The notes under the pieces were generated by a model. It had not been told where the DNA came from. It saw only the letters and a list, made by a program, of their open reading frames with translations, and ran no database searches. Below, piece after piece: positions 36,222-48,080 of a stretch of 64,000 nucleotides of DNA (within the stretch, counting starts at the first letter, position 1; each line of letters begins with the position of its first letter). Position numbers and translations under genes: made by a program. Source of the stretch: Halichondria panicea (taxonomy: Eukaryota > Porifera > Demospongiae > Suberitida > Halichondriidae); NCBI RefSeq assembly GCF_963675165.1, contig NC_087389.1, forward strand, positions 5,876,621-5,940,620, read 5' to 3'.

Positions 36222-38639
36222 TCAGGGGGCGCCTTCCGCACATGTACTTGACCCCTGCTGGGGGGAGGGGGAAGGTTGATAATTCAAATTAAAAGTCGTA
36301 ATTTGAGTTGGTGAAATCCAAACATGCGCTCTCTTTATGTCCTACATGTATCACATGGTGTAATAAATCTACCACCTTAATCATCTTATGTTATATTTGT
36401 TAGAGCTACAAAGCTAATAACGAGGCTGTACCTGAATGAGATGTAGTCCTGGGTGGTTGAGGAAGGCGACGACTCTCTTACTGTCCTCCTTGGACACGCT
36501 ACTTGATAATCTGGACCTATAGAGGAGGATACAGGCACTGAGGCATAAATATAGAACCTTTTTGCAGTGCCTTACTGGGAAACCTATAGAACTACATTAC
36601 ATTAGCACAAATCATTAATTATTTTAATAGTACAATAATAGTATACAGTACGTACACTTGCAACAGAGATTTGCCGATCAAAACCACAATTACATTGTCA
36701 GCTATAAAGATTAAATAATTTCAGCCATTTCTACAAAAAAAGACAGAACCTAGTCTACCAAAAAGGGTAAGTTGGGTCGTTGCCCGTGAAACTTTGAACT
36801 GGGCGACGCCCCAACTTGTATGTACTTGAGAAGGAGTATAATGATTTCAAAATTTAGGGAAATTACTAACTGTTTTGTAAAAAAAGTCCCCAAGAGGGAA
36901 TCGAACCCATGCCTTATCTATCATCTAATCTACTAAGCCACCACCCTAACCTTCCAACAACTCCACCCCAGAGCTGATCTCCTCAGTGTTGATAAAGCTG
37001 AGGACCATTTCCAGTCCAACAAAACACGAGAGAATAGTGAAATCCTCGAGCTCTTTGAGAAGACAGGCATGTCTTCATTTCAGATCTGTACGATGTCTTG
37101 ATCGAACCCTCTTATCCTCACACTCAAACTTCACACACAGTCACCACCGCCCACACACTCTGAGAACTGCTCACCCACAGCAGCCAACAACAGCTCCTGC
37201 CATACCTTGGTCTGAGGGGGCGGGGGATTATGACATGATTATGATTGTGATTTCAAATGTAAAATACTTTTTTTAGTGCTTGTATCTAAGCACACCATTG
37301 GAAAATTAATTCTTAGCTACATGTATCAGGTTTCATACAGAGGGGGGGGCTGGGATTTCCCCCCCCCTTGAACTCTGAATGATGTCATAATAAAATGTAT
37401 ACTAGTAAAATGTCATGATTTGAAACACACGAAAAGCCCAAGTTGCACCTCAGATGATCATTTCGTAAAATCATTTCGTAAAATTTTACGATGATCATTT
37501 CGTAAAAAAAGGAACAACCTCCCTGAAATAAACGTTTCCCCCTCCCAGCTAAAAATCCTGTATGAAACCCTGGGCCTGTTGAATGGACAATATGAACACA
37601 AATTACGGGCTCTCAAAGATAGCTACCAAAACGACTGAAATTTGGAAAACAGTGTAAGGCTATCATAACATAGCCGTTGCTTATCACAGAACTTGTATAC
37701 TATAATCATGGCGCCTCACTGTGTGCATCTTTCTGACTTTGAATGACCACAATCCACCATGAGCATTATCAGAGTCCTCCCAAATAGGTCTCCTATTCTC
37801 ATTCCTCATAAGATGGTAGCTCTCTCTCTCGCCCAACTGGTCTATGGGACGAATATTGTTGACCACACCCCAAAATGCCTGTTGGTGGGTAGGGGGCGAT
37901 GTATTGATATTATAATGAACGTGATGGACATCACCTTGATGGTCTTGACTGTACACAAAGGTTTGAGATTCTCAAAGAAATCTTTGGCAGTTGCTCCTCT
38001 TCGTGTACTGTATGAATAATGAGAACATTCACAATATAATTATAATAACACGCACACACCATATTATAGTACAGGGGCACAGCACAAAATACACTATAGA
38101 GTACAACACTAGTAGTAGATACAGCATGGGACAGAGGGCCAGTTGCCTGTATGACTATTGCATAAAACACGAGGTTTCTCATGCTACATCTGTTTTATAT
38201 CACGATGACCCCGTACCAAATCATGCCTCGAGGCTATACGTAATATAACAGGGAAGGGAGTGTATGACTTGACTACACCTTGTTACCTGGACACAGCACA
38301 ACGATACTTTACAAGGAGGGGGACAGCACAAACACAGAACTGGCATAACTAGCTACACACACACAATGGCCACCACCAGATATATAACTACACCATTTTG
38401 TCCCCCTCTCAACTATCCAGTTTCTACACACACACACACGTACGTACACACACTCACGCATCATGCCAAAACGTCCACGGTGAGTTAAGGAGATAGTTAT
38501 CAGGGTCCCCCCCACTAGGCTCATTCACAGCCACGGCATCTTCCCTTGCCTTCCTTGATAGCCTGGGAGAGCTGGTCCGCATCTCTTCACCACCTTGCCC
38601 TGTTCTTAGAGTGTCTTCTGCCACTGTACCGTCAGCCAT
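36222..38639 (-). pseudogene. EIF4E3: eIF4E class 3, copy B (broken)
   Basis: Second copy of the eIF4E3 gene. Exon 1 (38639-38458) has the start context AAGATGGCT that copy A lacks and encodes MADGTVAEDTLRTGQGG. Exons 38007-37935 and 37878-37720 are intact and nearly identical to copy A. Exon 3 (from 37211) carries a 20-bp insertion near 37030 that shifts the frame after VFSKS. Its donor is lost: a deletion of about 620 bp relative to copy A fuses intron DNA (CCACCCTAAC) to the exon end. The last two exons (36516-36432, 36257-36222) are still present. Translation would stop early and lose the C-terminal third. Confidence 0.8.
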
Positions 38640-38865
38640 CTTGTAGGGAAACAAGTGGGAGAAACTAGCAAAACACAGATGTAGTTTATTAGACTAACGA
38701 CCTTTTCCTAGCTTAACAAACAGTTTGTTCCTTGGACGACCTTTACCATTATTCTTGCACACTAGGCCAAGCAATGGGCAATTTTTTAATGAATTCACAC
38801 AAATAGCACAAATCAAGGAAATAAATTGACTAAAACAGTACAAGTATGACATGCACAATAATGAG

Positions 38866-41800
38866 TTAGGTTCTATTGCACACCACAGGTTCAGGTTTTC
38901 TGTGTGTGAAATAATTGCATAATTATACTGAAACACGATGACAGCATGATTCACTTACCTAGCTGCTGACTGACAAATGTAAGTGGCCAATTTTTCCATT
39001 CTCATATCCAGTACGATGTCCACTAGTGCTCGGTACGTGGCTGCACCTGGATTATGCTGTCTCCACACCTTTAGAGTATGAAACATTGCTGTTTGCATGT
39101 CATTGAGAAACAAAGCATATTTAACATCTTTCTGTTCAGCAGGGCTCAGTCCCAGCATAGCAGGGTAGGTCTCCACATTGTCAAAGTGATCTGCCAGGTC
39201 CAACATGTCTGTCTCTTCAATTTCAGTATCAAGTTGAGAGTCGGTCACTTTTGTACGCTCCTTCAATTCCTCAATGGTCACAGTCCTCGGTCCACCAGCT
39301 CCTGGGAGAAGGAAAGGGGTGTGGTTAATGGGTGGAGTCTCTGATACAATATTTATTATGTTTTACATAATTATAGATATGAAATTCCTATAGCTGTACA
39401 GAACACTACCTTGTAACGGGTACTAATTTTAGCAAATTTGTAATTAACGCTAAATTAAGTCCCCACTAATAATAAACGCATTTAGTTCTTTTTTTCAAAC
39501 TCTTGCGTGTACATCTTTTGACAAATATTATGCTAATGAATTTGCTATAAATCTGCCAAAATGAGTACCCTAAAAACTGAAAACGTTTAAATTACTACTG
39601 TCTATAAATAAGATAATTATATATACAATGTATGCACATACCTGAGGGAATGGTGTGTGGATATGAAGTGAGGACATCTTGTGAGGTATCTCCTTCAGTG
39701 ACATCAGATGGTACAGCATCAGTCAGTACAGTAGAGGCTGTGTGTATTCATTAATAATATAACTGTCATTGTGAAAATACACTATACATCCTGCGTGCAA
39801 GTATATAGATTGCCGACAAAGATAGCAACACTCACCTGTTGTATGTTGGTCTGTTCTGTGTGTAGACTGCAGGGCTGTAGTACAAGTAGCCTCGTCACTA
39901 GCTGTGGGGTGGTGCTCTACTGGTGATGCCTGAGAGAAGCTCTGTTCATTGATGAGAGTGTCTGGATCAGTGACATCACTAGGAGTGTCCACTGTATCCA
40001 CAACCTCATCTATTGGGTGGTGTTCTACTGGTTCGTTAGTGGAATACCATGAATCAATGCTGTCATCATCATCATCATCATCGGAAGAGATCTACAATAA
40101 GATCACGATAAGTGTTAAAGAATGATATGACACAACACTCACTTGAGTATGCTCCTTCAATTCCTCAATGGTCACAGTCCTCGGTCCACCAGCTCCTGGG
40201 AGAAGGAAAGGGGTGTGGTTAATGGGGCGGAATCTCCGACAGTGAACAGACATTTAATATCCTAACTCTCTAAAAGTACACCCAGATATACAAATTCAAT
40301 TTGAATTAACAGAAGCATACTTTACATCATTATAATAATTATTGTATACTGTATAGCGCGAAATTTTCAAGGGGCTTAACCCTTTCCCCGTTGAAGCCGT
40401 CATATGACGGCCACTCTAGTGGTCATTTTCAAAAATTCGTTGTGCCCACTGTGTTGGAGCTATGCACACACTGTAGGTAGCAGCACATGCGCATTGAGCT
40501 GCTCTTTCACATGGTATCTTTAATATGCTGCCTTGAGGTACGCTTTGTACAGTAATGTCGAAAGAAAAGTGACCGTTTGATAATGTTTCAAGATCTTCGT
40601 AGTACAATCTCAGTGAGGTTCTAAAGTAGCTAGACAGTGAGAATATCGATGCTTATGGCCTTGTTGAGTGAGAGGACTGTGACTGGGATCATAGCTAGAT
40701 AAAAAGCTACCTCAAGCTAGAAAATATAGAGCCTGAAGGCCTGAGGAAGAAGCTCTTGCGATGGAACAACTTCTTGGATCTGGTAAGTCTAGAGTAGCAT
40801 CTGTAGTCTTGATAGCTTCAGTATAACTGTATTTAGGCTAGTTAGTACAGCAGTGGACATCATGAGCCACCATTGAACTTGTAAACCTGTGTGTAGGTGA
40901 AGAAAACATTTCCCGGGAAAAGGGCGTCTGCTGATACGACCTCGCAGAGAACTTTCTGCAGATCCTGATTGAACCATGTCACTGTGAGAACATTGAGAAC
41001 ACTTATTTAGTGTCTTTAGCCACTCTGTGCCTTCATACAATATTATTTGTGTACATAGTTGTGAATGTTTGTAAACAATTGCTAATTAGTGGGGGTGGTC
41101 AGTTGCTAGGTAACGAAGATGGTGTTAAGATACCTCTGGGGTCTGCGCTACCTGTAGGAAATAGTTACAAGTCATTTCAATGTATGGTTCATGACATACA
41201 AATTTTTAAAGAAAATTGTTATTTATTCTGTATTTTCTTGTTTTAATTAAAACGGGGAAAGGGTTAATTTTCGTTGATTTCGTGGGTTAGCAATCCTACA
41301 CGAAAATGAAGTCCACGAAAATTGTTTTTTAATTAGAATTATCTGCTATAACATGCAAAGATTTAAAGGCGTGGATTCCGGTAAGCAGCTATTTCCACGA
41401 ACATTGTGCAACGAAATGCTTTAAGATCTATAGGCTATTCCACGAAATATAAGTGCCTCAAAAATTTTGCGCTATATATACGGTACGTAATTCACACCTA
41501 CCTGAGGGATGGTGTGTGGATATGAAGTGAGGACATCTTGTGAGGTATCTCCTTCAGTGACATCAGCAGCTGTGTCTAATAATGAGATACAGTATTCAGT
41601 ATCTACGTTACAACTATACGTATATATTAATGACAACATGCATAACAGCGTGAAACCATCACGTTGTAGTCAATAATGTTCCACATAATAATAGAGCTAC
41701 ATATAATAATTTTACATACACTGTTCTGTACTTACCAGAGTATTGCTGCTGATCACTCTTTCTCTCAGTCTTCGTACAAGTACCTCCCGTAGCAGACGAT

Positions 41801-44800
41801 GGTTTTCCTAAAAATATAATTATGTATACTGAATTTTGAAGTGTTAATTGATAGAATTAAAAAAAGCCCAATGCATGTGTCTCACCGTCCAGTATCTAGT
41901 TACTACTGATACATGTGGTGAAGTGAAAAAAATGCACAAACACTGAAAATAGTTATATACCTGTGATGCTATCAGCCAATATGGTGAGCTTCACTGTGGG
42001 ATTATTGAGACCATCTGACAGGAGACTCCATGTTACATGTTGTGTACTCAGGAGCTTGGCCAACATTTCACGCAAGCATGACACATTATCTTCACAACAC
42101 TTGATATTGATGTTTGTGAGAATAGGATGAGTTAGACCTAGAGCCAATCCCAGATTGAACCAGTGAGGGCTGGCACTTTCATGTAGTTTCTCGTAAACAT
42201 GTTGTAGATCGTTGATTGTCAAAGCCTGTACAATAAACAGAGTTTCATTAATTTTGGTGAGGGTTGTCCCCTCGGAAATACCTTCTAGAGGAAACTCAAT
42301 GGGAATACAATTGAGGGGTTCTGTTGAACAATAGTTATGCCTCGGTGCGCATGCGCAAGAGAGGTATATACGGTAGTGTGTTTGTGTGTCTGTGTGTGTA
42401 GACTATTTCAGCTGCTCAAGGATCAATGAAGTGCAAGTAAGAGTTTCTATAGGCTTCTAGTCATGATTTCTTGGCTTGCAATGGTTGGATTTTGCAAAAT
42501 AAAGCTTCGTTCTCGAGTTATGCCTAGTTTTGTTTACTTGGAATGCCATTGCAGCCTGTTCAGAAGAGTCCGTAGCAAAAATTTTTCACCGAGTGTTGCT
42601 ACTCTACTTAGTAGTTAGCTCTGCACTAGAACGCTAGCTATATTGGTAGCTGCAAGAGTGAGAAGAGAGCTGCAAGGCTCTGCGACGTACTTGCCATCAG
42701 ATTTTAACTTTTGGCATCGATCGTTTTTAACAACAATCATGGTCGATCATTACCCACTATTTCCCGCATACACAACATTTTCATCATGATAAATTAATTA
42801 TAATCAATGTGTGTATAAAAGCTAGCTATAATTATGTTATGTAGCTTTGGCACCTCCACCGAGGCATCAACAACTGCGGTGCTTTCATCTTAACAGGGCA
42901 GATATAGTAATGAATTCCTGGGGTCACGAACCCTCTAGATATATACATATCATCAACACCCTAATATCATGCACGTGCACCATTTGCTCCCCTTGCCAAA
43001 ATGTCAGGAGGATAAGTAGATACAAGATTTAGAGTACTGCCTACCTTGTGCACGTTCAGCAGGTGAGGAAATTTCTCTGCGATTAGAACAATGTCACTCT
43101 CAGGGATTTCTTGATTGAGTTGTTGGTCCCTCACTCCAGTCTTCTTACACACATCTTCCATTACTGTAACAGAGGACAATTCACCTCAAGAAAAGAAAAA
43201 AGAAACAAGTAAAAAATATTGGGCCAAAAGTACAAGTATTATTCTTTATAAGCGACATAAAAAACTTACTCACAACAACCATTGGAGATATTTTAGGACA
43301 CAATAAACTGTTAAGTCTGAGTTGGTGCTACAATTACATCAACTACACAGTATCAACTACACAGGCACTGAATTATACACGGGGATTAACATGATCAGGC
43401 ACAGGACAAATTAATGATCATAACCTGTCGACCAAATGTGCACTTTATTACTGGTATGTTGATGTTGATCGCTCGTTGCATTGACCACATGTTCCATTGC
43501 AGGAGACAATTTGTCTGAGGAGGGAAATTTTATAATACAAAAGTCGTTACAAGTATATAATTATAGCTAGCTCTCCAAAGTATGCAGATCGAACCTCCGA
43601 CAGTGAACTTTTTAATTCTAACATACACCAAACAGGCTCTATAACTATGTTTATGATATACATGCATGCACTGTATAATCACGTAGATAATCCACACATA
43701 CGTGAGTGTGGATATGAAGTGAGGACATCTTGTGAGGTATCTCCTTCAGTGACATCAGATGGTACGGCATCAATCAGTACAGTAGAGGCTGTGTGTAAAC
43801 ATAAATAATTATGCCTACTGGCAGATGCTTTATGGAGCATGATATTATTTCCAGTACATGCATGAGTTGGTATATCGATCAAGATGTGGTAGCAATATCA
43901 CCCAAGTGGGTAATACATCACCATGTAACCACCGCCCTTGAACTTGCATCCCTTTGGAACCGGCTTTTGTGATTACCGAATGTAGTTTTACTAATAAGCA
44001 GGGAACATGGATAACTACGGCGAAATGATGTCATGCCCTGGCTCGTGCGTGAGTAATAACCTAAATCTATACGTATACAAAACACTGACAAAGATAGCAA
44101 TGCTCACCTGTTGTATGTTGGTCTGTTCCGTGTGTAGACTGCGCACGCAGGGCTGTAGTACAAGTAGCCTCGTCACTAGCTGTGGGGTGGTGCTCTACTG
44201 GTGATGCTTGAGAGAAGCTCTGTTCATTGATGAGAGTGTCTGGATCAGTGATATCACTAGGAGTGTCCACTGTATCCACAACCTCATAAACTATTCGGTT
44301 GTATTCCGCTGGTTTGTTAGCGGTTGACCATGAAAGGATGCTTTCAGAAACAGCTGAAGATATCTATAATGGATAAGATCACAGTAAAAAGTTAAAAATA
44401 ATGATGTATTGCAACACTCACCGTTTGAGCCTCATCAATCATCTTCGACAGTAGCGTATCCCAAAGAGAAGGGAAAGTACGATTCATCTAGGAAATTATG
44501 AGTATAGTTTTTAAGCATAAATCAAGAATTTACTGACCTCTTCATTTTGTGGAGGTAAACATGTTCTCTCCCACTCATTCAGCATTGCAGAATTCCTTGA
44601 TTCCCGTATGATCTGTGTATTAAGCTAGATAAATGCAACATAATCATGAACTGTAGAGTGAGTACCTTCAACTGTTCATTGCACATGAGCATCAACTCCT
44701 CGCTCACAGGATTATGACTGACATCAACACCGTCCTCCAGGTAACTGACATGGAACCCCTCCAGTCTAGGAAACAGCTCAGGTAGACACTCAGTGAGAGC

Positions 44801-47197
44801 TATCAATCCCTCATCATCAATGGAGTTGTTGTTGAGATACAACCTTTTTAAATTCTTACATATCACATTAGCGGACTTGAGATGGTGGATAAGCATTATG
44901 ATGTCAGCAGAGGTGAGAGAACAACCCAAGCAGTAAATATATTTAAGATATGGAAATGCTTGAAGAAACTTTGCCAGTAAGAGAGTTCCAGCAGTTCCAC
45001 TGAAATTGGAATCAAACAAGTAAATTGTTGTTAAACTGTTTGGGTTGATATTCAGCATCTCACAGATGACTGTGTATTGAGACTCCGAGTGAAATGAAGT
45101 GGTGAGATGGGTAGCTGATAATTCAATGTCAGTCAATCCTAACGAAATATTCTTAACAACTGAACATAATCCAGGTAAACCAAGATTATTATTAGAGAGG
45201 TATAAGTATTCCAGTTTAGCACAGTGAGAGGCAATCGACTGTAAGAGGGTGGTCAGCAGAGCTCCATTGACGTCAGCATCGTCAGTGAGGGTTTTGGTTA
45301 GCTCCAGTTTCGTCAGGTTGATAAGAGCACCAGACTGTACAGCTGTATCTAATAACTGTATGCCGGACACTCCGAGAGGGTTGTGAGATAAGTTCAGCCG
45401 TGTGAGGCTCGTACAAGATGTGTGCATGAATGAAGACATGACGTTAGTGAAGTTGTTATGCTCCAACAAGAGTACACGTAAAGCTGTAAAAGCAGCTGAG
45501 GCTCTCCTGAATAGATCAGCAACACCTTTGTCAGACAACTTAGTCTGCTCGAGGGATAATTGTCCGACTTGCAGTTTACCATTCGCATTGGAAAGTATGT
45601 CAGTTAGTTCCTTCAACAGTTTATCCTCGATTGCACAATGGGATATTATGATAACCATATCGTCACAATTTACAGCATGACGAAGAACATAAAACCCAGC
45701 TACATAGTCAAAAGACTTCGTAGTTGTCCTGAAATTATCGAGTAATAAATTTGTTCCATACAAATTACAAACTTTTGTGCAGAATCCAGAGTCTGAAGCT
45801 TCGAAAGCAGCATGCCATAAAACCAACTTATTAAACTTTTCAGCCAACACAAATTGATCCGTCAAACCATGATCCAAACTGATCACCTTATCGCTATGAC
45901 TACCATTGTACTTACTAGCAAGACCAAACATAAATCTCCACACCATGTCAAACCGGTCACTGTCAGCATTAGTCTCAACAACTTTCAGTTTCTCCTCATT
46001 GGGTAGAGTAGCAAGATGGAGGGCAGCCAAGAACTCCTGGATGGTCAGGTGAGCAAAGTGAAAAGACAGGCCATGACCAACAGGTAGAAGTGATCGTGCA
46101 GACTGCAACAGACCAAAGCACTGCAACTTGTCACCAACTTCAGGTAAGCGAGAGGACAATTCAGCTTCTGAGAAAACCAGCTGATCTAATAATAAACACT
46201 CGTAGGCAAACTCACACATCAACCAAAACGTGTTTTGTATATCATTCGGAATCTCGTCGAATCTATTTAGGCTAATCGGACAATCGGAGAATTTCTTTTT
46301 AACATTGCGAAGGATAATGCTAAGAACAATTTGAGTGTACAGCTCAGTTAGCGTACGAGGAAGCTCTTGGTCTAAAGTGTGCCACAAGTTACAAACAATG
46401 GCACAATTGAGGGGCACAGAACACACACTCTGAATGACTGGGTTGTTCTCAAGCTGCTCGATAAGAGAAGAAGCTTTCTCTGGGAATTGCTCAAACTCTG
46501 ATTCTATGTACTGCTTGATATTCTCCTCATTGAAACCAACTACCTCAACCAAACGGTTTACAGAAGGAAGGTCATGAAGAGGAGCTGAAGCAGAAGGTCG
46601 TGAGGTGAGGAGAACAGAAGCAAAAGGAAGAACATCACCAAAGAGAAGGTCATATAGAAATGAGGTTTCTAATTGATTGTCTTCACTAAGCTCGTCCCAG
46701 CCATCAGCTATGATGAGGACACTTTTTCCTTCTCTTTCTTCCAACTCTTCTACAACAGATTGGCGAATCCTCTCATTGGCATGAAGAAGTTTGAACAGCT
46801 CAGCGAGACTTGTGGCAGAGGACACTCGATTCTCTCTCAGTGGAAGCAACAGAACACAGTTGAATTGTGTCAGGATCTTGCCCTCTGCCCACCCTTCAGC
46901 AAGCATGGTACACAGTGTGGTTTTACCAATCCCAGCATTGCCTTCAACGATGAGCTTCTTGACTGGTTTCTTGCCTTCTTCGACTTTGAATAGGTTGCCA
47001 TGGAGAATTGGAGTACGCTTGACCTTATCATCAGGTGCACCATGTTGTGGCAAGCCGGCTCTAAATCCTTCTTCTTTTTCAGCCTCCACTAACTGCAAGT
47101 TGACGAGCTTGTCTCCTCTAACTGGTGGCCATTGCTTTTGACGATTCAAGAGTCTTTCTATGTATTTCTGGCGAATGCTAGTAATGAATTTATCCAT
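38866..47197 (-). CDS. NACHT-LRR receptor with C-terminal Death domains
   Basis: NLR-type sensor. Exon 1 (47197-44666, 844 codons from an ATG) has Walker A GNAGIGKTT (86-94), Walker B LIIADGWDEL (161-170), sensor-like LLTSRP (196-201), then about eight ribonuclease-inhibitor-type LRRs (for example LKRLYLNNNSIDDEGL, LEYLYLSNNNLGLPGL). Later exons: 44612-44538, 44487-44422, 44363-44108, 43788-43702, 43514-43452, 43163-43045, 42225-41961 (Death domain), 41807-41736, 41575-41502, 40195-40143, 40091-39836, 39737-39642, 39301-38959 (second Death-like domain) and 38899-38866 (TAA). All phases fit except 41575-41502, which is 74 bp against 75 in copy A. Skipping it gives 1438 aa. The 256-bp exon (VVDTVDTPSD...) is present twice. 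Sponge NLRs usually carry the Death-fold domain N-terminally; here it follows the LRRs. Two genes cannot be excluded. Confidence 0.75.
40349..41483. mobile_element. TA-flanked MITE with a nested insertion
   Basis: Left end CTGTATAGCGCGAAATTTTC after TA; right end GAAATTTT-like AAATTTTGCGCTATATATAC then GG and TA. The ends are imperfect inverted repeats. The body (CACGAAAATGAAGTCCACGA) is split by a TTAA-flanked element. It lies in an intron of the NLR gene and is absent from the matching intron of the Roc/COR gene. Confidence 0.7.
40380..41263. mobile_element. piggyBac-like non-autonomous element, 884 bp
   Basis: Begins CCCTTTCCCCGTT and ends AACGGGGAAAGGG, flanked on both sides by TTAA (40376-40379 and 41264-41267). 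TTAA duplication and CCC...GGG ends are the signature of piggyBac. The internal palindrome CCGTCATATGACGG lies near the left end. No transposase frame. Confidence 0.9.
42333..42886. mobile_element. Insertion of about 550 bp absent from half A
   Basis: The empty site is seen at about 8045 in half A. The insert starts near TTATGCCTCGGTGCGCATGC and ends with CACCGAGGCATCAACAACTG..., so ATGCCTCGGTG/CACCGAGGCAT form short inverted ends set in from the boundary. Related sequence at 32190-32470. No coding frame supported. Confidence 0.75.
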
Positions 47198-47381
47198 GTT
47201 TTGATCAATTTAGGAATTGTTCACAGCAAATACGAAATATTTGTATAGATTGGTTTTAACTAATTTCAAGAGCGTAGTCGGAAGTGACCTGAGATGATAA
47301 GCAGCAACAACCTAGCAGAGGATAGAAAATTGAGATTTTATTACCGTACTTTATCTGACACAGTGTAAGATATGTGCCACA
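47198..47381 (-). promoter_or_regulatory. Putative 5' flank of the NLR gene
   Basis: Sequence directly upstream of the ATG at 47197. I see no TATA box or clear initiator, so this is assigned by position only. Confidence 0.3.
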
Positions 47382-47520
47382 CCTACGAGGAGGATATACC
47401 ACACCTATGAGGAGGATGTGCCGCACCTACGAGGAGGATATACCGCACCTACGAGGAAGATATACCACACCCACGAGGAGGATATACGGGGTGCATATAA
47501 TTATATCCTCCTCGTATGTG
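47382..47520. repeat. Minisatellite of 24-25 bp ending in an inverted unit
   Basis: About five units of CACCTACGAGGAGGATATAC with minor changes, followed at 47503 by the unit in inverse orientation (ATCCTCCTCGTATGTGTAGT), so the array can fold back. Confidence 0.9.
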
Positions 47521-47716
47521 TAGTATATCTGCATACTTATACCATTATGACCAAAGCACTATAAAAGGACCTCCCCTTATAGCAACAATTCAATCCACGA
47601 CAAGTTTTTGTACATGCAAATGTTGGTTTGAAATCTGTGCATGCCCTGTGGTTGTATGTTTTATTTTATCTATAGCAGCATGTTGACCAATGAGAGGTGA
47701 CGTAAGTGAGGTATGA

Positions 47717-48075
47717 CAGTGGCGGATCCAGAGAAGGGTCCATGGGGTCCCTTGACCCCCCCTTTTGAAGTTAACTTTAGAAGGCTTAATGACAGCAGCT
47801 ATAGTTATTTATCAGTTTTTGTAGCTATTGTAATTTGATTCAATGATTGTACCTGTTGTTTTGATGTATCAACTGCCAAAGGAGTGTTCAGGTTAGCCTA
47901 GCGCCTAGGCAGCTAGCTAGCTCTTCTTACGCAAGTCTATTATGGGACTTCCCCTGGCTGAGTACGGGATTTTCCCTAGTCACGTGTGACCGGAAGTGGG
48001 TCTAACCCCAAAAAATTCACGCTGCGCGCTTGTTAGTTTGGAACCCCCCTTTCATTTTTCCTGGATCCGCCACTG
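47717..48075. mobile_element. TIR element, 359 bp (hAT-like ends)
   Basis: Begins CAGTGGCGGATCCAG and ends CTGGATCCGCCACTG. Flanks share TATGA (47712-47716 and 48076-48080); hAT elements usually duplicate 8 bp, so the class is uncertain. No transposase. Confidence 0.85.
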
Positions 48076-48080
48076 TATGA

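Noticed and set aside
46673-47141. Plus-strand frames opposite the NACHT region
   Set aside because: Antisense shadows of the NLR exon; no splice context.
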